Positions 1 through 5,603 of a DNA stretch of 6,440 nt are shown here, one piece after another; position 1 is the first letter of the stretch, and each line of letters starts with the position of its first letter. The DNA comes from JBDTMT01 sp033764095 (GTDB lineage Bacteria > Desulfobacterota > Binatia > HRBIN30 > CADEER01), in NCBI GenBank assembly GCA_033764095.1, contig JANRJF010000081.1, positions 1 through 6,440 of the forward strand. The letters run 5' to 3'. Position numbers and translations under genes: made by a program. The notes beneath the pieces are model-generated. The model was not told the DNA's origin, did no database searches, and saw only the letters and a list, made by a program, of their open reading frames with translations.

Positions 1-608
1 CCGCACAGGGCGCGCCCCTGCTGCGCGCCGTTGCCGATCACCCCCTGCGCCTCGTCGCAGGCCAGGCCACGGGCGCGGCGCAGATAGGCGGCGATGGCGG
101 CGCGCAGCGCCGGCGCGCCGGCCGCCGGACCGTAGTCGTAAGCGGTGCGCTCGGCGCGCCGCGTCTGCCGGCCGAGCAGCCGCCGCCAGCGGGCGCGCGG
201 CAGCGCCGCCAGATCGGGCAGGCCGTGGCGGAAGTCATAGCGCGGCCGTGGCCGGTTGTGCCCGCGTCCGCTCAGCAACGGCGTGCCGCCGGCGAGCCGG
301 CGCGCGAACGCCGACAGGCGCGGTGGCCGCGCCGCCGGGCGCGCCGCGAGCTGTGTCGGGGCCGTCGGCTCGACGCCGGGCACGACATAGGTGCCGGAGC
401 CGACCCGCGCCTCGACGTAGCCCTCGGCGAGCAACTGCTCGAAGGCGAGCTGCACGGTGATGCGCGACAGCCCGGTCGACTGCGCCAGCGTCCGCGTCGA
501 CGGCAGCCGGGCGCCTCCCGCCAGCTCGCCGCTCAGGATGGCGCGCCGCAGCGCCGCGTAGACCTGGCGGTAGCGGGGCCCGTCGGCCTCGATGAGGTGG
601 AGGAACAT
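1..608 (-). CDS. MocR-type transcriptional regulator (GntR HTH + aminotransferase-like domain), N-terminal part, cut by window edge
   Basis: A frame open from the ATG at 608 to the left edge gives 202 codons. Residues about 12-76 form a GntR-type winged helix: YRQVYAALRRAIL, then the hallmark LPSTRTLAQSTGLSRITV, then LLAEGYVEARVGSGTYV. A proline/arginine-rich linker (about 77-125) leads into the start of a fold-type I aminotransferase-like domain: YDFRHGLPDL, YDYGPAAGAPALR, then NGAQQG near residue 196, equivalent to the SGAQQAL segment of MocR proteins. The PLP-binding lysine would lie beyond the edge and cannot be checked. MocR proteins (PdxR, GabR, TauR) sense PLP or amino compounds and usually regulate a divergent neighbour and themselves. 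Here the divergent neighbour is the molybdopterin oxidoreductase. ATG 608 is the first usable start: the same frame stays open upstream to a stop at 726-728 but has no ATG, GTG or TTG. No clear Shine-Dalgarno precedes it, because repeat DNA abuts the start. The effector is unknown. Confidence 0.93.
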   Translation of the reverse strand, partial: MFLHLIEADGPRYRQVYAALRRAILSGELAGGARLPSTRTLAQSTGLSRITVQLAFEQLLAEGYVEARVGSGTYVVPGVEPTAPTQLAARPAARPPRLSAFARRLAGGTPLLSGRGHNRPRPRYDFRHGLPDLAALPRARWRRLLGRQTRRAERTAYDYGPAAGAPALRAAIAAYLRRARGLACDEAQGVIGNGAQQGRALC

Positions 609-656
609 CTCAGACGCGATACGCGGCTCTGAAGCGATGCGCGGCTCGGAAGCGAT
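609..656 (-). repeat. 18-bp tandem repeat directly upstream of the MocR start codon
   Basis: Read on the minus strand, two full 18-bp units (656-639 ATCGCTTCCGAGCCGCGC; 638-621 ATCGCTTCAGAGCCGCGT) are followed by a partial 12-bp unit (620-609) that runs straight into the MocR ATG. In the MocR frame each unit would read IASEPR, and all differences between units fall at third codon positions. The array replaces the usual ribosome-binding site region. It grades upstream into shorter GCGATGAG-type repeats. Confidence 0.85.
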
Positions 657-754
657 GAGCGATGAGCGACGAGCGATGCGCGATGGGCGATGAGCGACGA
701 GTGCGGGTGGGGAGGTCGGATCCTCTCATCGCTCGGCCCTCATCGCTCATCGCT
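651..754. repeat. Inverted repeat of GCGATGAG-type simple repeats
   Basis: The left arm 651-678 and right arm 727-754 are complementary at 26 of 28 positions, including a perfect 16-bp run (651-666 against 739-754, AGCGATGAGCGATGAG). The 48-nt loop contains further degenerate copies of the same motif (GCGATGCGCGATGGGCGATG) and a G-rich stretch at about 704-719. The element lies in the leader or promoter region of the MocR gene and ends 8 bp before the operator-like site. It could fold in the MocR leader transcript. No T-tract follows either arm, so it is not called a terminator. Confidence 0.85.
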
Positions 755-762
755 CGCCCTAA

Positions 763-810
763 AAGTGGACCGACGCTACCGGCCGTAAGTGGCCCCATTC
801 AATAGCCAAT
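763..810 (+). promoter_or_regulatory. Three-box operator-like site upstream of the molybdopterin oxidoreductase
   Basis: AAGTGG occurs at 763-768 and again at 787-792, exactly 24 bp later, followed by CCAAT (inverted ATTGG) at 806-810. The same layout with the same spacings occurs upstream of the thioesterase operon, and both elements end 48 nt before the start codon. AAAGTGG-type cores are known for MocR-family operators such as actinobacterial PdxR (from memory). The location between the MocR gene and its divergent neighbour is where such operators usually sit. Binding by this MocR protein is inferred. No convincing -35/-10 pair was found nearby. Confidence 0.62.
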
Positions 811-858
811 CCAGGCGTGCCATGAACAGCACAGTTCGAGACTGCGAGGAGGGCGCGC

Positions 859-3045
859 ATGACGACTACGGTCTTTCGGACCTGCACGCTGTGCGAGGCG
901 TGTTGTGGGCTGCGCTTCGAGGTCGAGGGCGACCGCATTCTCAGCGTGCGGCCGGACGACGACGACGTGCTGTCGCGCGGCTTTGCCTGCCCGAAGGGCA
1001 TCGCCATCGCCGACGTGCATCACGATCCGGACCGGCTGCGCACGCCGATGCGGCGCGATGCGACCGGGCAATTCCATCCGATCGGCTGGGATGAGGCGCT
1101 CGACCTCGCCGCCGAGCGGCTGCGCGCCGTGCAGCGCGCGCACGGCCACGACGCGGTGGCGGTCTACCTGGGCAATCCGATCGTCCACAACCACGGCGTG
1201 CTGATGCTGCGCGGCGCGCTGCTGGCGGCGCTGAAGACGCGCAACGCCACCAGCGCCAGCTCGCAGGACACCGCGCCGCGCTTCGCGACCTCGTACCACC
1301 TGTATGGGTCGTCGATGGCGATTCCGATTCCCGACGTCGACCGCACCGACTACTTCCTCTGCATCGGCGCCAATCCGCTGATCTCGAACGGCAGCTTCCT
1401 GTCGGCGCCGAATATGAAGGAACGGCTGCGCGCCGTGCGCGCGCGCGGCGGCAAGGTGATCGTGGTCGACCCGCGCCGCAGCGAGACGGCGCGCGAGGCC
1501 GACGAGCACGTCGCCATCCGCCCCGGCACCGACGCGGCGTTCCTGCTGGCGATGGTGCACGTGCTGCAGCGCGACGGGCGCGTCGACCGCGCCGCGCTCG
1601 ACCGCATCGCCAGTGGCTGGGACGCGGTGGCGGCGCGTCTGGCGCCGTTCGCCCCCGAGCGGGTGGCGCTCCACACCGGCGTGCCGGCCGAGACGATCGT
1701 GCGCCTGGCGCACGACTTCGCCAACGCGCCGACCGCCACCGCCTACTCGCGCATCGGCGTCTGCAACAACATCTTCGGCACCCTGGCCACCTGGGCGACC
1801 GACCTGCTCAACGCCGCCGCCGGGCGCCTCGGGGCGGTCGGCGGGGCGCTGTTCACCTCGCCGGCAATCGACATCTGCACGCTGATGAAGCTCACCGGCG
1901 GCGACGGCCACGACCGCTGGCGGACGCGGGTGCGCGGCCTGCCGGAGACGCTCGGCGACATTCCCACCGCGGCGCTGGCGGAGGAGATCGAGACCCCAGG
2001 CCCCGGCCAGGTGCGCGCGCTGCTCACCTTCGCCGGCAATCCGGTGCTGTCGGCGCCGAACGGGCGCCGGCTCAGCGCCGCGCTCGGGCAACTCGACTTC
2101 ATGGTCGCGATCGACCTGTACGTGAACGAGACGACGCGCCACGCCGACCTGATCCTGCCGCCGGCGTGGTCGCTGGCCGAGGAGCACGTCGACGTGGTGT
2201 TCAGCAACTTCTTCGCCCGCAACGCGGCGCGCTGGTCGCCGCCGGTGGTCGAGCGCCAGCCGGGCGAGAAGCACGATTGGGAGATCATCCTGGCGCTGAT
2301 CGACCGCCTCGGCGGCGGTCCGACCGGCCAGCGCGTGCCGGACGCGATCGTCAACACCCTGCGCAAGCTCGGCTGGCACTGGACGCCGGAGAGCGGGCTC
2401 GACGCGGTGCTGCGCCTCGGTCGCTACGGCGACAAGTTCCGGCCCTGGTCGAAGGGGCTGAACCGCAGGAAGCTCGCCGCCGCACCGCACGGCATCGATC
2501 TCGGACCGCTGGAGCCCGGCGTGGCGCGTCGCGTCGCGCACAAGGACGGCCTCGTCCACCTCGCCGCCGCGCCGATGCTCGCCGCGCTCGGCGAGCTGGA
2601 GGCGGCGGTGGCGACGCCGCGCGATGCCGACGAGCTGCTGCTCGTCGGCCGTCGCGAGCAGCGCACCTGCAACTCGTGGATGCACAACGTCGAGGCGCTG
2701 GTGCGCGGCCGCGAGCGCTGCGTGCTCTACGTCCACCCCGACGACGCGGCGCGCGCCGGCGTCGCCGACGGCGAGCTGGCGCTGCTGGAGAGCCGCGTGC
2801 ACCAGGGCCCGCTGCGCATCCAGGTCACCGACGAGATGCGCCCCGGCGTCGTCAGCCTGCCGCACGGCTGGGGGCACGCCGCCGCCGCGCCGTGGCAGCG
2901 CGTCGCCGGCGCGCACCCTGGCACCTCGGCGAACGACTGGACCGACGACCAGCAGGTCGAGACGATCGTCGGCCAGTCGGTGCTGAACGGCGTCCCGGTG
3001 CGTCTGCGCCGCTTCGATTCCGAACGCCACAGCGCCGCAGTCTGA
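859..3045 (+). CDS. Molybdopterin (bis-MGD) oxidoreductase, formate dehydrogenase/BisC-like superfamily, cytoplasmic, substrate unknown
   Basis: The 728-residue protein begins with an Fe4S4 motif, C9-x2-C12-x3-C16-x27-C44, ending in CPKG, as in the prokaryotic molybdopterin oxidoreductase domain. The cofactor-binding core follows: YFLCIGANPL (165-174), ARGGKVIVVDPRR ending at R207, and IRPGTDAAFLLAMVHVL. A later segment reads FAGNPVLSAPN. The C-terminal molybdopterin dinucleotide-binding domain starts near 592 (ELLLVGRREQRTCNSW) and includes LPHGWGH (667-673). There is no twin-arginine signal, so it should be cytoplasmic, and no FeS or membrane partner subunit is encoded nearby. The segment where metal-ligand Cys, SeCys or Ser sits in other members reads TSASSQDTAP (131-140): no Cys, several candidate Ser and one Asp (D137). 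Start ATG 859 is supported by GAGGAGGG six to seven bases upstream. It is divergent from the MocR gene and has an operator-like site 48 nt before its start. It resembles a broad group of uncharacterised single-subunit bacterial enzymes; the reaction cannot be named. Confidence 0.93.
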   Translation: MTTTVFRTCTLCEACCGLRFEVEGDRILSVRPDDDDVLSRGFACPKGIAIADVHHDPDRLRTPMRRDATGQFHPIGWDEALDLAAERLRAVQRAHGHDAVAVYLGNPIVHNHGVLMLRGALLAALKTRNATSASSQDTAPRFATSYHLYGSSMAIPIPDVDRTDYFLCIGANPLISNGSFLSAPNMKERLRAVRARGGKVIVVDPRRSETAREADEHVAIRPGTDAAFLLAMVHVLQRDGRVDRAALDRIASGWDAVAARLAPFAPERVALHTGVPAETIVRLAHDFANAPTATAYSRIGVCNNIFGTLATWATDLLNAAAGRLGAVGGALFTSPAIDICTLMKLTGGDGHDRWRTRVRGLPETLGDIPTAALAEEIETPGPGQVRALLTFAGNPVLSAPNGRRLSAALGQLDFMVAIDLYVNETTRHADLILPPAWSLAEEHVDVVFSNFFARNAARWSPPVVERQPGEKHDWEIILALIDRLGGGPTGQRVPDAIVNTLRKLGWHWTPESGLDAVLRLGRYGDKFRPWSKGLNRRKLAAAPHGIDLGPLEPGVARRVAHKDGLVHLAAAPMLAALGELEAAVATPRDADELLLVGRREQRTCNSWMHNVEALVRGRERCVLYVHPDDAARAGVADGELALLESRVHQGPLRIQVTDEMRPGVVSLPHGWGHAAAAPWQRVAGAHPGTSANDWTDDQQVETIVGQSVLNGVPVRLRRFDSERHSAAV

Positions 3046-3046
3046 C

Positions 3047-3142
3047 TCAACGCAGAGGCGCGGAGGACGCAGAGAACGCTGAGAGAGTCCAGAAGCTCGG
3101 TCTTGCTCGGCGATCTCTGCGCTCTCCGCGTCTCTGCGTTGA
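3047..3142. repeat. Long imperfect hairpin of CGCAGAG-type repeats between convergent genes
   Basis: The left arm 3047-3083 and right arm 3106-3142 are complementary at 32 of 37 positions, with a 22-nt loop. Both arms are built from CGCAGAG / CGCGGAG units (TCAACGCAGAGGCGCGGAGG at the left end). The element starts one base after the oxidoreductase stop codon and ends five bases before the stop of the convergent SnoaL gene, so it fills the 102-bp gap. Position and stem size suit a bidirectional transcription barrier or 3'-end stabiliser. There is no T-run, so a canonical intrinsic terminator is not supported. From memory, similar CGCAGAG-type simple repeats occur in many environmental bacterial genomes. 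Confidence 0.88.
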
Positions 3143-3147
3143 AGTCT

Positions 3148-3594
3148 TTACCCGAAGCGATACCGCGCGAAACCGGGCCACAGGCGCGGGTGCGACAACA
3201 CCGCGGCGATCAGCGGCAGCTGGTCGAAGTAGACGACGCGTTCGATCGCCAGGCCGTCGCGCAGCAGGAAGCGGTCGACGGCAGCAAGCTCGACGCCGCG
3301 GCGGCCGATCGGGAACTGCATGCGCCACTCGATGAACACCACGCCGTTGGCGCCACAGGCGCGGTCGATGTCGCCGCGCAGGCCGGGCAGGAACGCGAAC
3401 AGCGCGCGGAAGTCGGCCAGCGCCGCGGCGCGGCCGCGGATCGGCGGTTTGTTCGGCTGGTAGAGCACGATGTCCTCGTGCAGCAGCGCCGCCAGCCGCT
3501 CCGGTGTCGGCGCATTCCAGCCGGCGGTGAAGCCGGCGATGAAATCGTCCTCGACGCGGCGCGCCGTCGGGCGCAAGGGAACGACCTCGCTCAT
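3148..3594 (-). CDS. SnoaL/NTF2-like single-domain protein
   Basis: A 148-residue protein of the size of a single NTF2-fold (SnoaL-like) domain. The order of features fits the fold: an N-terminal helix (DFIAGFTAGWNAPTPERLAA, 17-36), LLHEDIVLYQPNKPPIRG (37-54), a second helix (LADFRALFAFLPG), then strands containing VVFIEWRMQF (85-94) and DRFLLRDGLAIERVVYFDQL (107-126). SnoaL-like proteins include polyketide cyclases, steroid isomerases and small hydrolases, so the activity is not predictable. Start ATG 3594 overlaps the stop of the upstream gene as ATGA, with GGAGGA a few bases upstream; the frame runs on upstream to 4545 but that part lies antisense-free inside the other SnoaL and GNAT genes in a different frame and has no family resemblance. 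It is the last gene of the four-gene operon. Its second half closely resembles domain 2 of the preceding protein, suggesting duplication. Confidence 0.86.
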   Translation of the reverse strand: MSEVVPLRPTARRVEDDFIAGFTAGWNAPTPERLAALLHEDIVLYQPNKPPIRGRAAALADFRALFAFLPGLRGDIDRACGANGVVFIEWRMQFPIGRRGVELAAVDRFLLRDGLAIERVVYFDQLPLIAAVLSHPRLWPGFARYRFG

Positions 3595-4388
3595 GCGTCC
3601 TCCAGACCGCGCTGCAGGGCCAGGCTGTCGCAGTAGAGTCGGCCGCTCAGCACCAGGCCGTCGCGCAGATCGAAGCGCTCGACGCAGGCAAAGCCGCGCC
3701 GGCCCTCCCATTCGATGAACAGCAGGCTCTCGTCGCCGGCCCAGGCGCGCGGTGTCAACGCGAGCGGCGCCAAGCGCTCGTAGAACCCCGCCACCTGCGC
3801 GCGCGCCAGCGGATCGGTGACCGGGGTGTGCAGCGCGCCATCCTCGCGGTAGCGCGCCGCGATCGCCTGCGGCCGGCCACTCGTCCAGCCGTTGGCACAG
3901 GCGTCGACGAAGGCGGCGGCGCCGCGCTGCGGTGCTTCGGCGGCGACCGTGGCGGCGGACACGGTCCAGGTCGGCGGCACCGCGTCCGGCATCAGGTGCG
4001 CGAGCAGGGCGGCGCGATCGAAGTAGCGCCGGCCGCGGGTCACCTGCGCGCCGCGCAGATCGACGCGGTACACGGCGCGCCAGGCGATCGGCGCGCCGCC
4101 GGGGGCGGCGACGTTGCACGCCTCGACGAACAGCGCCGCGCCGCGCGCCCGCCAGCGTTCGGGCGTCATCTGGAAGCCCGGTGCCATGGCGAGCACGCCC
4201 TCGATGTGGGCGGGGATCTCGTCGACGGTCAGCGGTCGCTCCATGCCGTCGTCGAACAGCGTCGCGTCGGGATGAAACAGCGGCAGGTAGGTCTCGACCG
4301 ATGGCGTGGCGCCGAAGCGATGGAAGCGGGCGAGGAACGCCTCGACGTCCACCGCCGGGGTCTGCGTGCCGCGTGCCACCGCGCTCAT
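3591..4388 (-). CDS. Tandem SnoaL/NTF2-like protein (two domains)
   Basis: A 265-residue protein with two consecutive NTF2-fold-like units. Domain 1 (about 14-135): VEAFLARFHRFGATPSVETY, LFHPDATLFDDG, then IAWRAVYRVDL and RRYFDRAALLAHLMP. Domain 2 (about 156-263): AAAFVDACANGWTSGRPQAI, ARYREDGALHTPV, LLFIEWEGRRGFACVERFDL and LRDGLVLSGRLYCDSLAL. Domain 2 resembles the downstream SnoaL protein (FIEW, RF-LRDGL, Y-D-L), so three related domains are encoded in a row. Domain 1 is more diverged. Start ATG 4388 overlaps the GNAT stop (ATGA) and is preceded by GGGAGG. The frame is open to an ATG at 4751, but that extension runs through the GNAT gene and yields arginine/alanine-rich sequence without family features, so it is rejected. 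NTF2-fold proteins often dimerise; a covalent tandem may mimic a dimer. The substrate is unknown. Confidence 0.84.
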   Translation of the reverse strand: MSAVARGTQTPAVDVEAFLARFHRFGATPSVETYLPLFHPDATLFDDGMERPLTVDEIPAHIEGVLAMAPGFQMTPERWRARGAALFVEACNVAAPGGAPIAWRAVYRVDLRGAQVTRGRRYFDRAALLAHLMPDAVPPTWTVSAATVAAEAPQRGAAAFVDACANGWTSGRPQAIAARYREDGALHTPVTDPLARAQVAGFYERLAPLALTPRAWAGDESLLFIEWEGRRGFACVERFDLRDGLVLSGRLYCDSLALQRGLEDA

Positions 4389-4990
4389 CGCGCCTCCCGC
4401 AGCATCGGGAACAACGGCGGCGAATCGCCGACCTGCACCGCCGCCTGCAGCACGAAGCCGTGCCGTTCGTAGAGCGGAATGTTCTTCGGGTCGGACGACT
4501 CCAGGTAGGCCGGCTGGTGGTCGCGGTCGCAGCGCTGCAGCGCATGGCGCAGCAGCGCCGAGCCGAGGCCGCGCAGCTTGCGAGCCGGGTCGACGCCGAT
4601 CAGCGGCAGATACCAGTGCGGCTGCGACGGGCGATGAGCGGCGAGCTCGCCGAGCAGCGCGAACGTCGCGTCGCGCCGGCTCGGATCGATCGCCTCGCGC
4701 ATGAGCTCGACCAGCGCGGCGCCGTCGGAATCGACGCCCGGCGGCAGCCACAGGGCCGCGCCGCCACCATCGGCGAGCAGGTCGGCGCTGCCGTGCGCGA
4801 ACGCGGCGCCGCCGAAGGCGTGCACGAAGCGCGGATAGAGCTCGACGTAGCGCGCCGGATCGGGGAAGAGCCAGCGCGTCGGCGGGTTGGCGCTGAACGC
4901 CAGCAGGAGGATGGCGGTCACCGCACCCTCGTCGGTGCCGGCGGCGGCGCGGATCTCGGTCAGCTCGTCGTCGATCGGGTGCGCCAGCAT
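4385..4990 (-). CDS. GNAT-family N-acetyltransferase
   Basis: A 201-residue protein with GNAT features. Near the N-terminus it reads LLLAFSANPPTRWLFPDP (28-45). Motif A, the acetyl-CoA pyrophosphate-binding segment, is WYLPLIGVDP followed by RKLRGLGSALLRHAL (137-151). Motif B is YLESSDPKNIPLYERHGF (162-179). In the usual Q/R-x-x-G-x-G/A signature the first residue is here Lys138 (KLRGLG), a conservative change. The family transfers an acyl group from acyl-CoA to an amine or similar acceptor; the acceptor cannot be predicted. Start ATG 4990 has an ideal AGGAGG (minus strand, 5000-4995) that overlaps the last base of the thioesterase stop codon, implying translational coupling. It is the second gene of the operon; its stop overlaps the next start as ATGA. 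Confidence 0.9.
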   Translation of the reverse strand: MLAHPIDDELTEIRAAAGTDEGAVTAILLLAFSANPPTRWLFPDPARYVELYPRFVHAFGGAAFAHGSADLLADGGGAALWLPPGVDSDGAALVELMREAIDPSRRDATFALLGELAAHRPSQPHWYLPLIGVDPARKLRGLGSALLRHALQRCDRDHQPAYLESSDPKNIPLYERHGFVLQAAVQVGDSPPLFPMLREAR

Positions 4991-4999
4991 GGTCCCTCC

Positions 5000-5419
5000 T
5001 CAGCTGTCGGCGTGGTCGAGCTTGTAGGTCACCAGCGCGCGCGCCACCTCACGCTCGCCGCCGGCGACCGACACCTCGCAGACCACCAGGGCGCGGCCGC
5101 GCTGGATGACGCGCGCCGTGGCGCGCAGATCCTCGCCGCGCGCCGCCGCCATGTAGTTCACCGTCAGGCCGACGGTGGTGCCGCGCGGGTTGCGGTCGAG
5201 GCGCGCGCCGGTCCACGCCGCGGCGGTGGCGGCGACGTCGATCAGCGCCGCGATGGCGCCGCCGTGCACCAGGTCGCCGAGCGTCGTGACCTCGGCGCGG
5301 AAGGGCAGCCGCAGGACGGCGACATCCGGCTCGACCCGGTCGAGCGCGACCCCGAGCAGGCGCCCGAGCGGCGCGGCGGCGATGTGGTCGGCGATGACGG
5401 CGGCATTGGCGTCGGACAT
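5000..5419 (-). CDS. PaaI-type hotdog-fold thioesterase
   Basis: A 139-residue protein, normal for a single hotdog domain. The diagnostic LVHGGAIAALIDVAATAAAW starts at residue 50: HGG at 52-54 and Asp61 in the central helix, where PaaI-type enzymes carry their catalytic carboxylate. GTTVGLTVNYMAAARGEDLR forms the following conserved strands and RALVTYKLDH ends the domain. PaaI-type enzymes hydrolyse acyl- or aryl-CoA esters, often rescuing CoA in aromatic or fatty-acid degradation; the substrate here is unknown. Start ATG 5419 has GAGGGAG upstream. It is the first gene of the minus-strand operon (thioesterase, GNAT, two SnoaL-type genes), with a three-box operator-like site ending 48 nt before its start. 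A downstream position in the pathway served by the MocR-controlled oxidoreductase is inference. Confidence 0.91.
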   Translation of the reverse strand: MSDANAAVIADHIAAAPLGRLLGVALDRVEPDVAVLRLPFRAEVTTLGDLVHGGAIAALIDVAATAAAWTGARLDRNPRGTTVGLTVNYMAAARGEDLRATARVIQRGRALVVCEVSVAGGEREVARALVTYKLDHADS

Positions 5420-5467
5420 GCGGGCTCCCTCGGTTACCGTTGCACGCTGAGACGATGCCCGGAGCGA

Positions 5468-5515
5468 ATTGGTTACACCAGAGAGCCACTTTCTGGACGG
5501 TGGATAGGGCCAATT
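5468..5515 (-). promoter_or_regulatory. Three-box operator-like site upstream of the thioesterase operon
   Basis: On the minus strand AATTGG (5515-5510) is followed 24 bp later by AAGTGG (5491-5486) and then by CCAAT (5472-5468), ending 48 nt before the thioesterase ATG. This is the same box order, spacing, orientation and start-codon distance as the site upstream of the oxidoreductase. Aligned without gaps over 50 bp, I count 29 identities, concentrated in the boxes. The outer boxes also form an inverted pair, AATTGG and CCAATT. Control by the MocR protein is inferred from the partner site beside its gene. No clear -35/-10 promoter was identified. Confidence 0.6.
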
Positions 5516-5518
5516 GAG

Positions 5519-5603
5519 GAGCTGTCAGCGATCAGCTGTCAGCCATCAGATCGTCTCAGGCTGACAGCTGACAGCTGAAGGCTGACAGCTGACAGCTGAA
5601 GGC
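5519..5603. repeat. CTGACAGCTGA-type repeat array with inverted arms, at the 3' end of yciH
   Basis: The right half contains two exact, adjacent 21-bp units (5559-5579 and 5580-5600, each starting GGCTGACAGCTGACAGCTGA). The left half (5519-5549) carries the same motif in the opposite orientation (GCTGTCAGCGATCAGCTGTC), so the whole can fold as an imperfect hairpin. The array touches the yciH stop codon (5604-5606) on one side and comes within 4 bp of the thioesterase operator-like site on the other. There is no T-tract and no CRISPR-like regular spacing. Confidence 0.86.

Noticed and set aside
225..632. Plus-strand open frames antisense to the MocR gene
   Set aside because: The opposite strand encodes a textbook GntR/MocR N-terminus; these frames are Arg-rich shadows.
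609..754. Possible CRISPR array
   Set aside because: Units are contiguous and degenerate with no unique spacers of constant length and no cas genes; the same holds for 5519-5603.
799..3030. 743-residue open frame antisense to the molybdopterin oxidoreductase
   Set aside because: Arginine-, alanine- and histidine-rich composition with no recognisable motif; a typical GC-rich shadow of a clearly real gene on the other strand.
3047..3142. Canonical Rho-independent terminator
   Set aside because: The stem is long enough but no T-tract follows either arm on either strand, so it is reported as a repeat hairpin only.
3595..4545. Upstream extension of the single-domain SnoaL gene to ATG 4545
   Set aside because: The extension is an out-of-frame shadow of the tandem SnoaL and GNAT genes; ATG 3594 starts a normal-sized domain behind GGAGGA.
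4389..4751. Upstream extension of the tandem SnoaL gene to ATG 4751
   Set aside because: It would overlap most of the second half of the GNAT gene and encodes Arg/Ala-rich sequence; ATG 4388 has a good ribosome-binding site and an ATGA overlap.
3932..5578. 548-residue plus-strand open frame across the SnoaL, GNAT and thioesterase genes
   Set aside because: Low-complexity Arg/Gly/Ala product running antisense through three recognisable genes and into the repeat array.
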